The notes under the pieces were generated by a model, which was not told the DNA's origin, ran no database searches, and was given only the letters and a program-made list of their open reading frames with translations. 64,000 nt of DNA, taken from the NCBI GenBank assembly GCA_964017125.1, contig OZ024902.1, forward strand, positions 40,123,441 to 40,187,440, read 5' to 3'. Shown one piece after another: positions 47,291-59,031 of this stretch. The translations under genes were made by a program, and so were the position numbers. This stretch comes from Flabesymbios commensalis. Lineage: Eukaryota > Annelida > Polychaeta > Terebellida > Flabelligeridae. Position 1 is the stretch's first letter; each line of letters starts with the position of its first letter.

Positions 47291-47500
47291 CATTGTAAGA
47301 AAACTGTTTATCCGTGTAACAATGTCTGGGAGAAACATTACACTTAATTATATTATGGCTATTGGCATCTGCCGAAAAACTGGCGCATGAATGCATTGTA
47401 AGGAAATTGTTTATTCATGTAGCCTAACAATGTCTGGGAGAAACATGACACTTATATTATATTATAGCTATTGGCATTGCTGAAAAACTGGCGCATTTTG
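47291..47500. repeat. 103-bp tandem repeat, two units
   Basis: CATTGTAAGAAAACTG at 47291 and CATTGTAAGGAAATTG at 47394 begin units sharing AATGTCTGGGAGAAACAT and TATTGGCAT followed by AAAAACTGGCGCAT. Confidence 0.9.
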
Positions 47501-48152
47501 CATCACAAAATCATTGAGAAGTACAGTATTAAAATCATCGTTGTACCATGGCATTTAATATCCCCTCCAGCATATAAGAAAGAACATATTTTAACGAAAC
47601 TATTAGTCATTTATATAGATAGATATAAAATTAAATAAAACATGGAGACCCAATATGTTCTGCAAAATCCAAAAGGCAGAAACTGGGCTAGTTACTTTGG
47701 GTGCACAGCAGCCCAGCTCTAGAGGAAGGTAAGTGCTTTTTTAGTAAGTAGTTACTGCTGTTCGTTCCCGTTATTTTGATATAAACATCAGTAGTTTATA
47801 TGCAGTTAGCATTTTTACGACGATAACCCTTTTAAGAACAGTATTGATGGTCAACTTTAAATTCACTTTTTCCACAGCTTTGAACGAGTGAAAATTATTC
47901 AGATTTGCCTAATTCTACAAATATGAGAACTTTTTCACATTCAAAAAAATGTTTTTTCGAGGTCATAATATAAAGGTTGAACAAGATTATAGTCGTGTTT
48001 AGTGCTTGAAAGGGGAAACACAGAAGACATCTGTCGGATGTCGATGACGCTGCTGTTGGCCTATATTTTGATTTAAATTTCACAAATCCAAGTCATTTTA
48101 CCCGCTGGATGCTGTGGATTGCGGCAGCAAGACACAAATAACTCCCTAACCC
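47501..48152. other. Unassigned intron sequence with T2-like fragments
   Basis: TCACTTTTTCCACAGCTTTGAACGAGTGAAAATTATTCAG (47865-47904) and TTACCCGCTGGATGCTGTGG (48097) echo the hairpin module of the TTAA MITEs. No exon. Confidence 0.4.
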
Positions 48153-48393
48153 TTTAAGCCCTCACGATGCATTAAAGCATCATATTATATCCCTGCAAAA
48201 AGATTTAATTGTCCTACAACTAGGGGTTTTAGAATGAAAATTTCCATGAAGCTGGTTTACTAATACATGACAATTTTCTTTAATTTTCCACCCACATCAA
48301 GTCATCTTCATTCACTACAAGTCGAGAATTGCGACAGCAATTCGCGGCTTGTGGTGGAGGAAGATGACAATGGTAAATTCAGGCTTGAAAGGG
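48153..48393. mobile_element. TTAA-type MITE, family T1, copy 3
   Basis: CCCTTTAAGCCCTCACGATGC to GGCTTGAAAGGG, with the GTCGAGAATTGCGACAGCAATTC hairpin centre, matches 14977-15220. The flanks are CTAA and TTAG rather than TTAA. It lies in the intron, about 38 bp beyond the splice donor of the exon at 48431-48733. Confidence 0.88.
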
Positions 48394-48430
48394 TTAGGTG
48401 AGTGAAAATTTAAATGCAATAGCTACTCAC

Positions 48431-48733
48431 GTTGCAGTTTGCCGGGGTATATAGCAGAGTCGGGGCCTATGGATGGCCTGTGTGTTCGCGGAGGAGGGTA
48501 GAGCATGTTGCTGTTGTGTCCCTTTTGAGTGTCTGAGATGGTGACACCCATGGTGGTACCGGTACCGCTATTGTTCAGCCCCCCTGAACTGGCAGCCCCA
48601 CCAACACCCTGTACGCCCCCGCTGACACTGACGATGCTGGCTCGACCTACCAGACAGGTGGTACCATAGTTGGGAGGCAGGGCAACGGTACACTGTGCAG
48701 ACGACAGGCTGTGGTCCAGTGATAAGGATGGAC
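48431..48733 (-). CDS. Internal exon of an unidentified host gene (5' of the two exons)
   Basis: On the minus strand a T-rich tract ending TGTGTTACAG precedes the exon and AAC|GTGAGTAG follows, both close to consensus. The 303 bp enter and leave in phase 1 and encode about 100 residues without a stop, with SLSLDHSLSSAQCTVALPPN, then NYGTTCLVGRASIVSVSGG, a Gly/Ser/Thr/Val-rich linker, and YPPPRTHRPSIGPDSAIYPG. Composition suggests a disordered linker or cytoplasmic tail. There is no hydrophobic segment or folded-domain motif. The phase fits the exon at 16851-17015, joining GKLQ to P and WHPCPG. The first exons must lie upstream, above 48.7 kb or beyond the window, since no start is visible. 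The GC content and lack of stops contrast with the AT-rich surroundings. The gene is not identified. Confidence 0.82.
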
Positions 48734-49789
48734 CTGTAACACACAACATTCAACAATTCAACACATGATAATATACATGAGCATTTGAAACTTAATGAAA
48801 AATCATCAATGAATAATTTCTTTTCAAATCAGTCCATATTTAATTGTGATCTCACACGAAAGAATTATTTTTGTTATTATTCATGCTTCTACTATGAAAT
48901 ATAAGTATAGACACAAAGAAACAACTTCTGCCCACCAATATAAACACTAGAACGGTCTAGTTTTTTGTAAACAAAAAACTGGAGATGTCCCCCTCCAGCA
49001 GCATAACCATAATGGTTGATAGCTAAGAGATGTAGTGTCCTGTGGACAGTAGAGACTATGTATTAAAGGCCGAGATACACTCTTCGCAGTTTCCGTGGAA
49101 AACCCGGCATGTTAGATTTATTAACTGGCCCCTGTGACCTGTTGGTGACAGGCGTGTTGACAGCGTGATAGTGTGCAGGCTGCTGCTCATCTCACACACA
49201 CCATGCATGACTAGTGTGTATCGCCGCTCAACACTTTTCGCACACTGACAACTGTTCGCCGGTATTGGTATAACGTAACCGAATTGCATCCTGACAGAGG
49301 CAGACTTAGTTGTTTCCATACTAGAGTGAGAATATATGCATACGGCATCGTTGGGAAGGCGAGATGGGCTCATCTCAGCACAAGTCACCACATCAAGCCC
49401 GAGCCTTTACTTTTGTCTCAGAACAAGGTCCAGTGCTCACTAGCTTGAACTATGAGGTCGTATAAATTACGTAATTATGTTAAAGTTCGAAATCGTAGAA
49501 TATTAAGTAGAGTGTGCTATGCTAACATTCAACCAATCAATCAGAGCTTGACTTGAGTTTTAGCGTTGTACTAACGCCTTACTGACAATGGCAGGTAGGC
49601 CAGATCCGCGAGGCACCGGCATGTGGGCACGCGGCCCTCGGGCTATTTGCCTGGTATAGGACGCTGATAGGGAGAGCGAGGCTGCGGCCTTAGCTGGCAG
49701 TGTCGTGCGGACCGTCGACCCGTCCGCTGTCAGAAACGGCTACTCACAGAGATTGAGACATATAACGTTTACAATAGTATTTATTAAAG
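48734..49789. other. Intron or flank with GC-richer patches, no recognised exon
   Basis: A 111-codon minus-strand frame at 49056-49391 (with MVTCAEMSPSRLPNDAVC) lacks clear splice sites and reads like chance sequence. The GC-rich segment 49600-49740 has no long frame. Confidence 0.35.
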
Positions 49790-50058
49790 GGACAGGCCCA
49801 GGCTAAAATCATAAAAAAAATCGGTGATTTTATTTTGGCTTATTAATATGACTATATAATGTAAACATGTCCATAGACTAGAACTGCAAAAGTTTTTAAA
49901 TTTTTGTGCGGCGCATTCACCAGTTACGCTAGATATAGAGGTGAAATTCGTGTATTTCTTATTATTGACATGGTTGTCAATAATTAGAAATAAGCCGAAA
50001 CAAGCATAAATAAAGTCACCGACTTTTTGATGATTTTAGTCTGGGCCTGTCCCTTTAA
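49790..50058. mobile_element. Fold-back MITE, relative of the 43.5 kb copy
   Basis: The ends are AAAGGGACAGGCCCAG and CTGGGCCTGTCCCTTT, continuing into CTAAAATCATAAAAAAAATCGG and CCGACTTTTTGATGATTTTAG. The left arm is complete to the ACATGGTTGTCAATAATTAG centre, but most of the right arm is missing. It is therefore shorter than the 43.5 kb copy. Confidence 0.88.
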
Positions 50059-51980
50059 ATGAGCCTATCACGTTCTCATTAAGACTATCATTATCATGTT
50101 TACCATCTATATACATGAGACTGAATCATATGAAATATGAATCAATAAAGAAGCTTGAAACTGTATTCTTATCCAGACTTCTCCTCGTAAGATAAACGAT
50201 CCCATATTTAATATATGAAGTTAGTTTCCAAATACCATAATAAAGGAACTAACGATTTATTACACATCATTATTTAAAAATACGAAGTGATGCATTATTT
50301 GAGCAGTACGCCAGCTAAAAGTACGCGCATCTTATATATGCATATATGACTTATCCATCTGTCTGACCACTATCTTTTTTACTATCCATTGGTCCCAGTG
50401 TGCCAGGCTACATCTCTTTGTTTTCCCACCGTTGGTATCCAGGTTTCAAAGCCACAGAATGTCTATTGTTTATACCTTAAAATGAAGCTTTCAAAGTAAT
50501 ATTTTATTGAGCTCATTTAACCAAAATATATATGAAATACGTCTCACTCGTGTCCTTGGTGACTCTGACGACTTATAGTTTCCACACATAATGTGTAATA
50601 CCAGAAATGCATACATAAGTAGAGGTCCTTATGCGTTTCCTGTAATACCCACAGTGACACACGTAGTGTTCACATAACCAGATATCATATCACAATCCTT
50701 ATAAGAGCATTTTAAAACCCTTTATGAGTCCCTTAGAACTGTATTTATTCTTAATAATTTTCAACTTGAGCCAGGGTCATTCCTCAATTTACCTTCAAAT
50801 CTCTGTCTAGACTATAGGTTACAAATCTGAATTGTTCACATCACAGATGTGCCAAATATATCGGATGAATATACGAAAAATTCCCAAGTTTCTGATGCGT
50901 GCTTTCCGCACAATGTCGATTTTTCAAAATGGCTGCCACAAAGCTTTCAAAGCAATATTTTATTGAGCTCACTTGACCAAAATATGTATGCAAGTTGTTT
51001 TATTATGTACGAAATGCAATTATAAAATTTATTTGCATACATTCGAAATGGGCGCCATCTGTCATCTTGAATATTTAACTTTTGACATAATACACCTAGA
51101 ATATAATTTAATACCAAATTTGTGACTAATTTTAATACACTGATTCTATAGGATGGTTATTTTTACGTTCCAGTGTCATTTAGAGACAATAGACAAAATA
51201 GCTGTCACTAACAACCATGCAAATGATATATTTTCACCAGTGACCACATTTCAAGTTCCAAATCTAGATCTAGACTAGTTGGAACCTGCTCATTTATTTG
51301 AATTATTCTTTTTTGCATTTCAAAGTTACCTAGAGGTCAAGACAAAGAAAATCACATCTGAAATTAGAAATTTTAATCAATGATAAGCGTGAATTTTTAA
51401 TTGTGAAAATAATGGTCTTGAGTATAATGCCATATATAATGTAATATATCATTATCGAATATTCGAATATTGATATTCTCATTTACTTGAGTGGTTAAGT
51501 TATATTTAAAGTAATATATATAATAGGCTCCGAAAAGTAATGTAATGCCTCATCTCAACTGATTTAAATACACTGATTTATCTACGTTTCAAAGTCATCT
51601 GGAGATACAATTTAAATTCACCACGATAAACAGATAAATATCCTCCTGTGATATGGCATGAAGGTCACACAATTAGCATAAGCAGAAAAAACCTTTGAAG
51701 CCCTAATGTAGCTTATGTAGCTATGCATGTGAGTGTTTACAAATACGAATCACTCGTGTCAAGGTGACTCTCACGAATTATAATTTACACACATAATGCG
51801 TAATACCCACACGAGTGGTGTCCACATAGCGTATCCCAAGTCTTTATAATAGCTTTTTATATGATCATATTACAGAGTGGTTATAGATTGTTTAAAAATT
51901 AGTATGCACCAGATATGTATGTTATTTTATAGAATAACCACGAATACGCAGTGCAATGGTCAGGTTCCGCTGTGGCGTTG
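50059..51980. repeat. Degenerate long repeats with ATTTTATTGAGCTCA and CACACATAATG words
   Basis: CAAAGTAATATTTTATTGAGCTC (50495) and CAAAGCAATATTTTATTGAGCTC (50946) are one pair. ACTCGTGTCCTTGGTGACTC with CACACATAATGTGTAATACC (50547-50610) and ACTCGTGTCAAGGTGACTC with CACACATAATGCGTAATACC (51751-51809) are another. AAAATGGCTGCCAC (50926) and GGGCGCCATCTGTCATCTTGA (51049) carry YY1-like cores. Unit borders are unclear. Confidence 0.6.
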
Positions 51981-51989
51981 CCCCAATAA

Positions 51990-52268
51990 ACATTGAACGT
52001 GCCTGCCATTAACGTGCCTGCCTCTGAAAGATTTTGTAATTCTTGTCTTGATATAATTGTAAATGCAATTCATGTTTTATTACACTGTACAATGTATACT
52101 GGTGTCAGGGAATTATTATTTAAATATGCGTCGTATATCAGCAGTGATTTGATGTCGTTGGATGATATCGATAAGACTAATAATGCTATGCTTTTAAACA
52201 TGTTAAAGTGTGCCAAAACCTGCTATCAGATTTTAAATATTAGGAAAACACTTGTAACCCAAATGTAA
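51990..52268 (+). pseudogene. LINE C-terminal fragment, plus strand
   Basis: A 91-codon frame has ERFCNSCLDIIVNAIHVLLH, CTMYTGVRELLFKYA and a helical tail ending CYQILNIRKTLVTQM with a stop. The CxxC(N)nHVLLHC pattern is the same C-terminal module as at 32783-33058, and this copy keeps its natural C-terminus. The upstream enzyme core is absent. Confidence 0.87.
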
Positions 52269-52828
52269 AGTGGGCCTGCCCCTTGTGTACAGCGTGGTGG
52301 TAAGCAGATCTGATGGTGGTTTGATGTTTGTCGGGTATTTTTCTTGTTGACAATGTAGTCAGTCAGCCAGTCAAACGAAAATGGCTTAGTTTTTGATAAG
52401 GTATAAGGTAATTAATTCATTATTAGTGGTATTAATGGATTGGTATTAATAGTGTAGCTACAAATACGGCAATGTCAATTGTGCAAGCTTCTCAATGTTA
52501 GCTATTTTTTCTTTTGCAATTCTCCATTTCTACTACTTTGCTATCCATTGAATCTATCTAGACCCCTCCCAAATAATTAAACAAAATATTTAACCCTTTT
52601 ATCACAAGAGGTTATTTTAGCAAGCACAAAGGCCACAATATCCTCTGTAATGTCAATATACCATACTGCAATAAACCCAATTATGTTATGACCAGAGATT
52701 GAAGTGGGGTGACCATAGAAATCATAACACTTTTCTTTGCTAATAACCATTACAATTCCTATTGTTATTCTGGGGACTATCCGATCAGAGGATAGCTGAG
52801 CTGAGTTTCAGCATTAAATTGCACAGCG

Positions 52829-53054
52829 AAACCCAAGTCTCCGGCCGTCTAGGGGTAGATCTCCTAGACATGCCCAGAACCCCAGAAGGAAAACGCTCTC
52901 AATAACCCACCATGCCCTATCACCCCCACCCTCACATCATCATCTGTACATCATTCATCTCATCAATTGACTACAACCTTTTTATCGTATTACAATGTCA
53001 CTCAAAAGATCTTTTGTGCCGAAAAGTGACGTAATGCAATGATTTATTACTACT
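52829..53054. mobile_element. Second copy of the 218-bp short element
   Basis: AACCCAAGTCTCCGGCCGTCT, GGAAAACGCTCTCAATAA, ACCATGCCCTATCACCCCC and GTAATGCAATGATTTATTAC match 4832-5049 in order. Here the start can fold: GTCTAGGGGTAGATCTCCTAGAC. Clear target duplications were not found. Confidence 0.82.
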
Positions 53055-55854
53055 ATTACCCATTACAATAATAGCTCCTGTTTATTCGCGATAGGATGTG
53101 CTGACTTGAGTAAAACGCAAAATAGCCACCACTGACCAACTTTAAAAAAAAATTGTTGGACCTGTTACCACATTCACAATCGTTTTTGTTAAATGCAATA
53201 ATTATTTAAAGCTCATTTATACCGTTCATTGACTGTCAAGCAAAATAATTTCACATAGATTTATATATCATTAAAACTTTAATTACTGACATTTTTTTTG
53301 TCAATAGGACTGAACGTATTTTTTTTATGACAGCAGATAGGATATTCACACAAGCATATACTGTATATCTATCTAAAGTGAAAATTCAGGCAGAAAATAT
53401 GACTATCAGTTGCCAATAAAAATGTGCCCGGTTAGCCTGGTTTTCATTCAGTATCTCTTCAGCTTTATGCTACGTAGTCAGGTCTAACCAACAAGAGCAT
53501 AGCCTACAGATGTGATGTTCAATAATGTGGATCAGGTCACCAGCGAGAAGGATGTATCGTTTGCAGTACCAGCTGCTAATATACCTATATTACATTTCTA
53601 AAACCATTTATGCAATATATAACTGGTCAAGTATGTCAGGTTAGACAACCTGGCAGATATAATTGCAAGTAATTCCTCTTAGCCGACTCTGGAAAGCAAA
53701 CACCATAAACATAATGTATATGTTATTTGCTTTTTGTGTCTTCAGACACAACTTTTCATAACTTAAATCAAACATATAGTATTGAAATCATTAGAATTGA
53801 TATATTATAATACCCAAGGACATAAAAAACACAAATCTGAAAAAGGACAACGATATCATAAATGATAGGTTACCGTTACTGAATTGACCTTTGAACAAAA
53901 TTAAATAAATATTTATTGATGATATTCTCAATTTAGTGGTGCGTTCTGTGATGATGTCTAATCAGATTCTTCCATGGCTCAGCGTCCCCTGTTTTCTTCG
54001 ATTTTATGAGGCCTTCCCAATGGCCCAACCAAGTGTAATATATGAAACAACCTCCCTTTAGATGACGGGTAAATCCCATCATCAACGCTGTTTTTATAGA
54101 TTCAGTGCACCATGAACAAAGAATTAAAGCATGGTATTATTAATAGAAATAATTTATTTTGAATTTGCTCGCAATCAAACTGTTCTTTAGTGTCATGTTC
54201 AAGCAAAATGAGGTATGGATAATGAAATATGTTGAATGCAATGATTGAAATAAGACCCCCCTCCTGGAACTTCCTACAGAGCCCTGTAGAACTGCACAGG
54301 CAATGTTGGAGAGATATCTTGAAAACTGGTTGTGGCATTGCATAATACCCTTTCTTTCACGCTGAGACAGATATTATATCACCACCTTTCGAACAGTTTA
54401 TTGATATACTCATTTAAGCTAGATGTGTCGTTTAATGAAGTTTGTCATCCAGTATGACTAATGTGGCCTATCTGCATGTCGCACAGCTTATTGTGTTACA
54501 AATCGCAGAAATGTCAAAAACTATAGTATTACATACATAAAAACTCTAAAAAACAGTTTCCTTAAATAAATGTAATAAAGCAGCCCCTTGGGATGACATC
54601 AATTTAAGTTTTCAATTCCGTACTCAAGTGTATATCCCACGGATCCTGTTTTTATTTTTTTCAGAATTTTCATATTTTTACAAATATTTATAATCAACAT
54701 TTCTATGAAACCAGAAGTAATCCAAACAAACTAGTTTTATACCTGAAGGACGAATGAATGTTTTCACAGCATTGGACCACATGCTGATGGCATCGGCCCA
54801 GCGTTGGGTAGACAATCAGTGCTGCAGGTGTGTCCTCCCGTGTCCTGACTATAAGACACCAATTAGCGGCGACTGCTCTGATCTTACCGTCTCATACGTG
54901 GGGATATGTGGGGTAAAGTGCTGAATATTGCTGACTTGTTTTGTTTACATGGCAATATACGACCTGGAAATACAACTATTTCACTCTTTTTCGGTGCTTT
55001 AAAATTGTTTTTTTTTCACTTTTTCGTATTTTCAGTTAAGATCAGTAGGCTATAGAGCTTCATATAAATTAAATTTTCAAAATTGACAACATTGAAAATG
55101 TCACATCCCAAGGGGTCCCTTTAATAATAAAACTATCTATATATAGCAGATAGGGCCTACATAAATTATTTTAAAAATCAACCCTTTGAGTGGTTTATTT
55201 AACTTTATCGAACGTTATTTTAAATGATAAAAATATAATATGGGGTTTTGAACAATTGGTTTTAAAATGTTTACAAAACAATAATGTCAGATATTATCAC
55301 TAGATGAGACACAGTAAATAAATGATTCAGTAACAAATCCGCACCTCTTCGACCTCTTCGGGTTAGAAATGACGTTTCACATACAATGGCTTTAAAATGT
55401 ACTATTTCCCTAGCCTTTCCTAAGCCAACGCTCATGTCTGCAGTCCACCAATATGATACAACGTTTTAGAAAGTTTGGCTGGTCCTGTATACTTACACTC
55501 CACCAGTAGTCCTCAGAAAAAATATCATGAATATTAAAATGCTATTTTAATATTGTTTACTCATTACAAGGATACTAGGGTATGCAAAAAAATAACACTC
55601 AAATGATTCAACAAGTACATTTAGGTGGGGGGATTTTGAATATAGTCTTTTGTTGGAGAGGGCTCTTGTTTTGACGAGGGACATAAAAGCTCATAATTAG
55701 CGTAGAACTTCGAGTTAAAAGGGTTAAATATCGTTCAAATTGTCTTCGAGTGATCTAGATTGACTCACGACCACCTAAGTAGTTAACATGGATTATTACA
55801 GAATAGAACTGGACTAAACATATGTCAATTTACACACTTTTTCCTAAATTTTAC
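53055..55854. other. Unassigned AT-rich sequence
   Basis: No exon recognised. A diverged palindromic-MITE trace is at 54768-54835 (CATTGGACCACATGCTGATGG, CGGCCCAGCGTTGG). The minus-strand frames at 54102-54343 have no splice or domain support. Confidence 0.35.
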
Positions 55855-56560
55855 CAAGTGCTGATGGCCGCCATCTTGGACGCCATTTTAAATAACTGAA
55901 ACCAATAAGTGTGATATTGTTTTTGTACTGATACAAATCCGTTATCGTTAATAATGAATAATTTGTTATAAATAATCATTTTGTCCCTATTGACATTCTA
56001 GAAGTGTTCAGTACAAAAGCTCCCCGGAGCTGAAAGGGTTTAATGTTTAAAATAAATATATGATACATTCGATTGTTTAAAATAACATTTTATGGAATGA
56101 TCTAGAACAATTTATTGACTACTAAACTAGTTGAAATAGTGTATTACAAAAGAAAATTCATTTAGAATTGCACTGTTCACGCAAATTCCTATGTCTGACT
56201 ATACGTCGGCGGCCATCTTGGACGCCATCTTGTTTTATAATTAACTAGATTACCTAATTGTCATTACCATAGTCACTGTATTGATATCAATCCTTCACCA
56301 TTAACATGGAATAATTATTATAGATAACAATTGTGTCCTAATTGACATCACTAAGGTGTATGATAAAGAACATTTGGGGCGGAAAGGGTTAAAAATAATG
56401 ATCAGAATTGTCTAAGAGTGGCCTAGCTGCATTCAGTAACTCTAAACTAGTTGAAATGGTGTATTACAACAGCAAATTGAGCTAAATTTGCCCAATTTAC
56501 ACTATTTCTTCAGTATGACTATTTACCGGCGGCCATCTTGGACGCCATCTTGAATTACAA
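55855..56560. repeat. Tandem array with GGCGGCCATCTTGGACGCCATCTTG, about 2-3 units
   Basis: The core occurs at 55865, 56208 and 56525, so the unit is 315-343 bp. Units also share CTAAACTAGTTGAAATxGTGTATTAC and a closing GAAAGGGTTAA. Each core holds two inverted or direct YY1-like motifs. Confidence 0.9.
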
Positions 56561-57109
56561 AAAATTGCACCACTTTCAAACTCTACATCCCCCCTGGTGA
56601 TGACCCCTAGGCATGTCCCTAACACCTGGTATCATCAGAAATTATCTAGCTTTCAGTGTATACCTGAGTGTTATTTTTGGGCACTGGCTGACTGACTAAT
56701 GGTGGATCATCACCACTTCCACAACAATGGTCAGTTTATACACAGGGTTTGCCTAAGATAGATCAACAGACCTGTTTTCTACTGAAACATTCAGCAGAAC
56801 ATTCATTGTGGGGGTGTGTGACCTACACAGACTGTAATTGGGATAGAAAAAAATGGATAGGTGAAAATAGGTGACATAACTGTCATAATGTGCGCAAAAG
56901 TGACAATGTAATAATAAAATCTGAATATAAAAACGAGTATACGTTTACTACTACCGTACAACGGTACTTTGAAGTACCGTATACTAAACAGTTAATGACG
57001 TTTAGTGAACATCTGAAAACTCCCAGAATAATCAGGATATAGGACCTGATTTGATTTTTATAAATATGTGTAGGCCTACTTCTTTTACTTTTATAGCTAA
57101 TACCCCAGA
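56561..57109. other. Unassigned sequence
   Basis: Nothing recognised. Confidence 0.3.
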
Positions 57110-59031
57110 AAACAAGAAGCATTGACCCGAGGTTGTTTCAATGCTAGACCAACAACCTAAACGGTAGGCCAACATAGATCTAGCTTTGGGTCAGTTACTC
57201 GTGTTCACCATGACCCGCCGTCCAGAGTACTGCACAGATATGTAGCTAATATAGTTACAGTCGAGTTACAACATTGCCTATTTCTTCCCTGTGTACTTGC
57301 TGGATGTAGGGAGGTGTACACTCCCGGCTATATGATACTGTCAGTGCTGCCGCGATCCCGACACGTGTGTTGTTGGCTGCTTATCAGCCAGGGTACCCCA
57401 TCTCCCGTGATGACAGATGGAGCATTTTATGACCGCATTTTCATCAGGTCTCTTGGATGGAGGTCATGGTGTCACCAAGCGAACGTCGGTCTTTAAGCGG
57501 AATTTATTATTCCGTTTTCAACCCCACACCGACGTGCGAAAAACAATGTGGCTTGTCAACACTCCAAGCAAACATGACGATGACCCAATGCTAGTCCAAT
57601 GCTGGCTCACAATTTGCTATGCTGGTCCAGCATCAAACCAGCACTGGTTCAACGCCTCGTGTTTACTGGGAGCTGCGTCCAATTGCCCGCTGGTCTGGTA
57701 GTGCTTACTGCTGGCGGCGAGTACAAACCGACACCGACCCAATGTCTGTTAAATGTTGGGCCAGCGTGGCTGGTGCTGGCTGGTATCCATTCAGCCCTAG
57801 TCAGTACTTCATGCTGGCAGTACCGGCATGCTGTCGGTACTGGCATGATGCTTTGAACCGAAGCTGGGTTAACTCTTCCTCTACCGACTGCCCCCTGATA
57901 AAAATACCCTGAGAAACCGACTTCTTTTTTAAGGAGGATCCCCTGCGGTAGCCCTTGGGCACAATACAGGTTATAGCATGCGCACATCGCACAAATTAAA
58001 AATGCAAGAGAACATCACGTTCATGTCACTGACCATTCTGGTTGACGATTTACAACCACGCATGTAATGAATATCTCGATTGCAATTACTGCATGTATAC
58101 ACATCTGGTTTTCGCAGAAATGCGAATTTGGTAAAGGAAGGTAGTTTTCGCATAAATGCGAAATTGGTAAAGAAAGAGTTAATGCTGGCCCACTGTCTGT
58201 GATGCTGGCGCACATTCAGCGTGGCGCCAAACACAACACAGTAACCCAATACTGGTTCAGCGTCGTGGACAGTGGGCCAACATTAGCCCAGCATTGGGTC
58301 AACATCTCGTGTTTGACCGCCTGCATGATAGAAAGCGCACAAAGCATTGTCGCCGCGGCGGACGTGTGTAGCATGTCTTGCGCATGCGCCGTCATTAGCC
58401 GCACGTGGTCATTGTTTCTTGAAGGATATGAAATATTTTGAACAGGAAAATCCATAAAGTGGTGTTGCATTCCTTTTTTGTTAAGAAGCCTATAATGTAT
58501 TTTAACTATCTAATTTAAATGGTGGTGAAAGGATGAGGTCAGTGAGACGCCTGCCCATGGCAGCAAACACAAAACACGCGAACAACATTTCTACAAAGTC
58601 GACCCAACGTCTTCGACGTTGGCCCAACACTGCACAAATGCCACACAAATGCTTTGTGCTCGCTGGATACTGAGTGGACCGTATCAGCGGCCAGTGCCCA
58701 GCAAACACAGTCAGTATGTGCACATGGTAAACAACGCTCCAATGCCGTTTAAATGTTGGCCAGCGTCGTACACAATGGCCCGGCATCGGACTAATGCACG
58801 TTACGCCTACACATTGCCCGGTCAATGATGGGCTTGCGTAGCATATACCGACACATGGTTTGATCCAAAGCTGGGTTAATGTTGGCACGCCGTCTGTGAC
58901 GCTGGCCCACATTCAGCGTGGCGTCAAACACGACTCGGTAACCTAATACTGGGCTAATGTTTGCTCAGCGTCGTATACGGTGAGCCAACAATAGCCCGGC
59001 ATTGGGTCAACGTCTCGTGTTTGACCGCCTG
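57110..59031. mobile_element. Cluster of palindromic MITEs
   Basis: At least five copies sit close together: 57110-57210 (eroded), 57563-57670 (CCAAGCAAACATGACG to CTCGTGTTTACTGG), 58183-58323, 58561-58667 (CAGCAAACACAAAAC to GTGCTCGCTG) and 58872-59031, with partial copies near 57720-57860 and 58698-58830. The copies at 58183 and 58872 are related along their length. Each has CCAATGnTGG-like inner words and ACGTC or GCGTCG centres. The long frames here are by-products of high GC. Confidence 0.78.
58107..58180. repeat. Short tandem repeat, two units of about 36 bp
   Basis: TTTTCGCAGAAATGCGAATTTGGTAAAG and TTTTCGCATAAATGCGAAATTGGTAAAG follow each other. Each has the small hairpin TTCGCANAAATGCGAA. 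Confidence 0.85.

Noticed and set aside
49056-49391. A further exon of the minus-strand gene
   Set aside because: I found no acceptor and donor pair in a fitting phase, and the peptide looks random.
57417-58912. Several frames of 80-136 residues
   Set aside because: They cover the palindromic MITE cluster, overlap each other on both strands and show no protein-like conservation.
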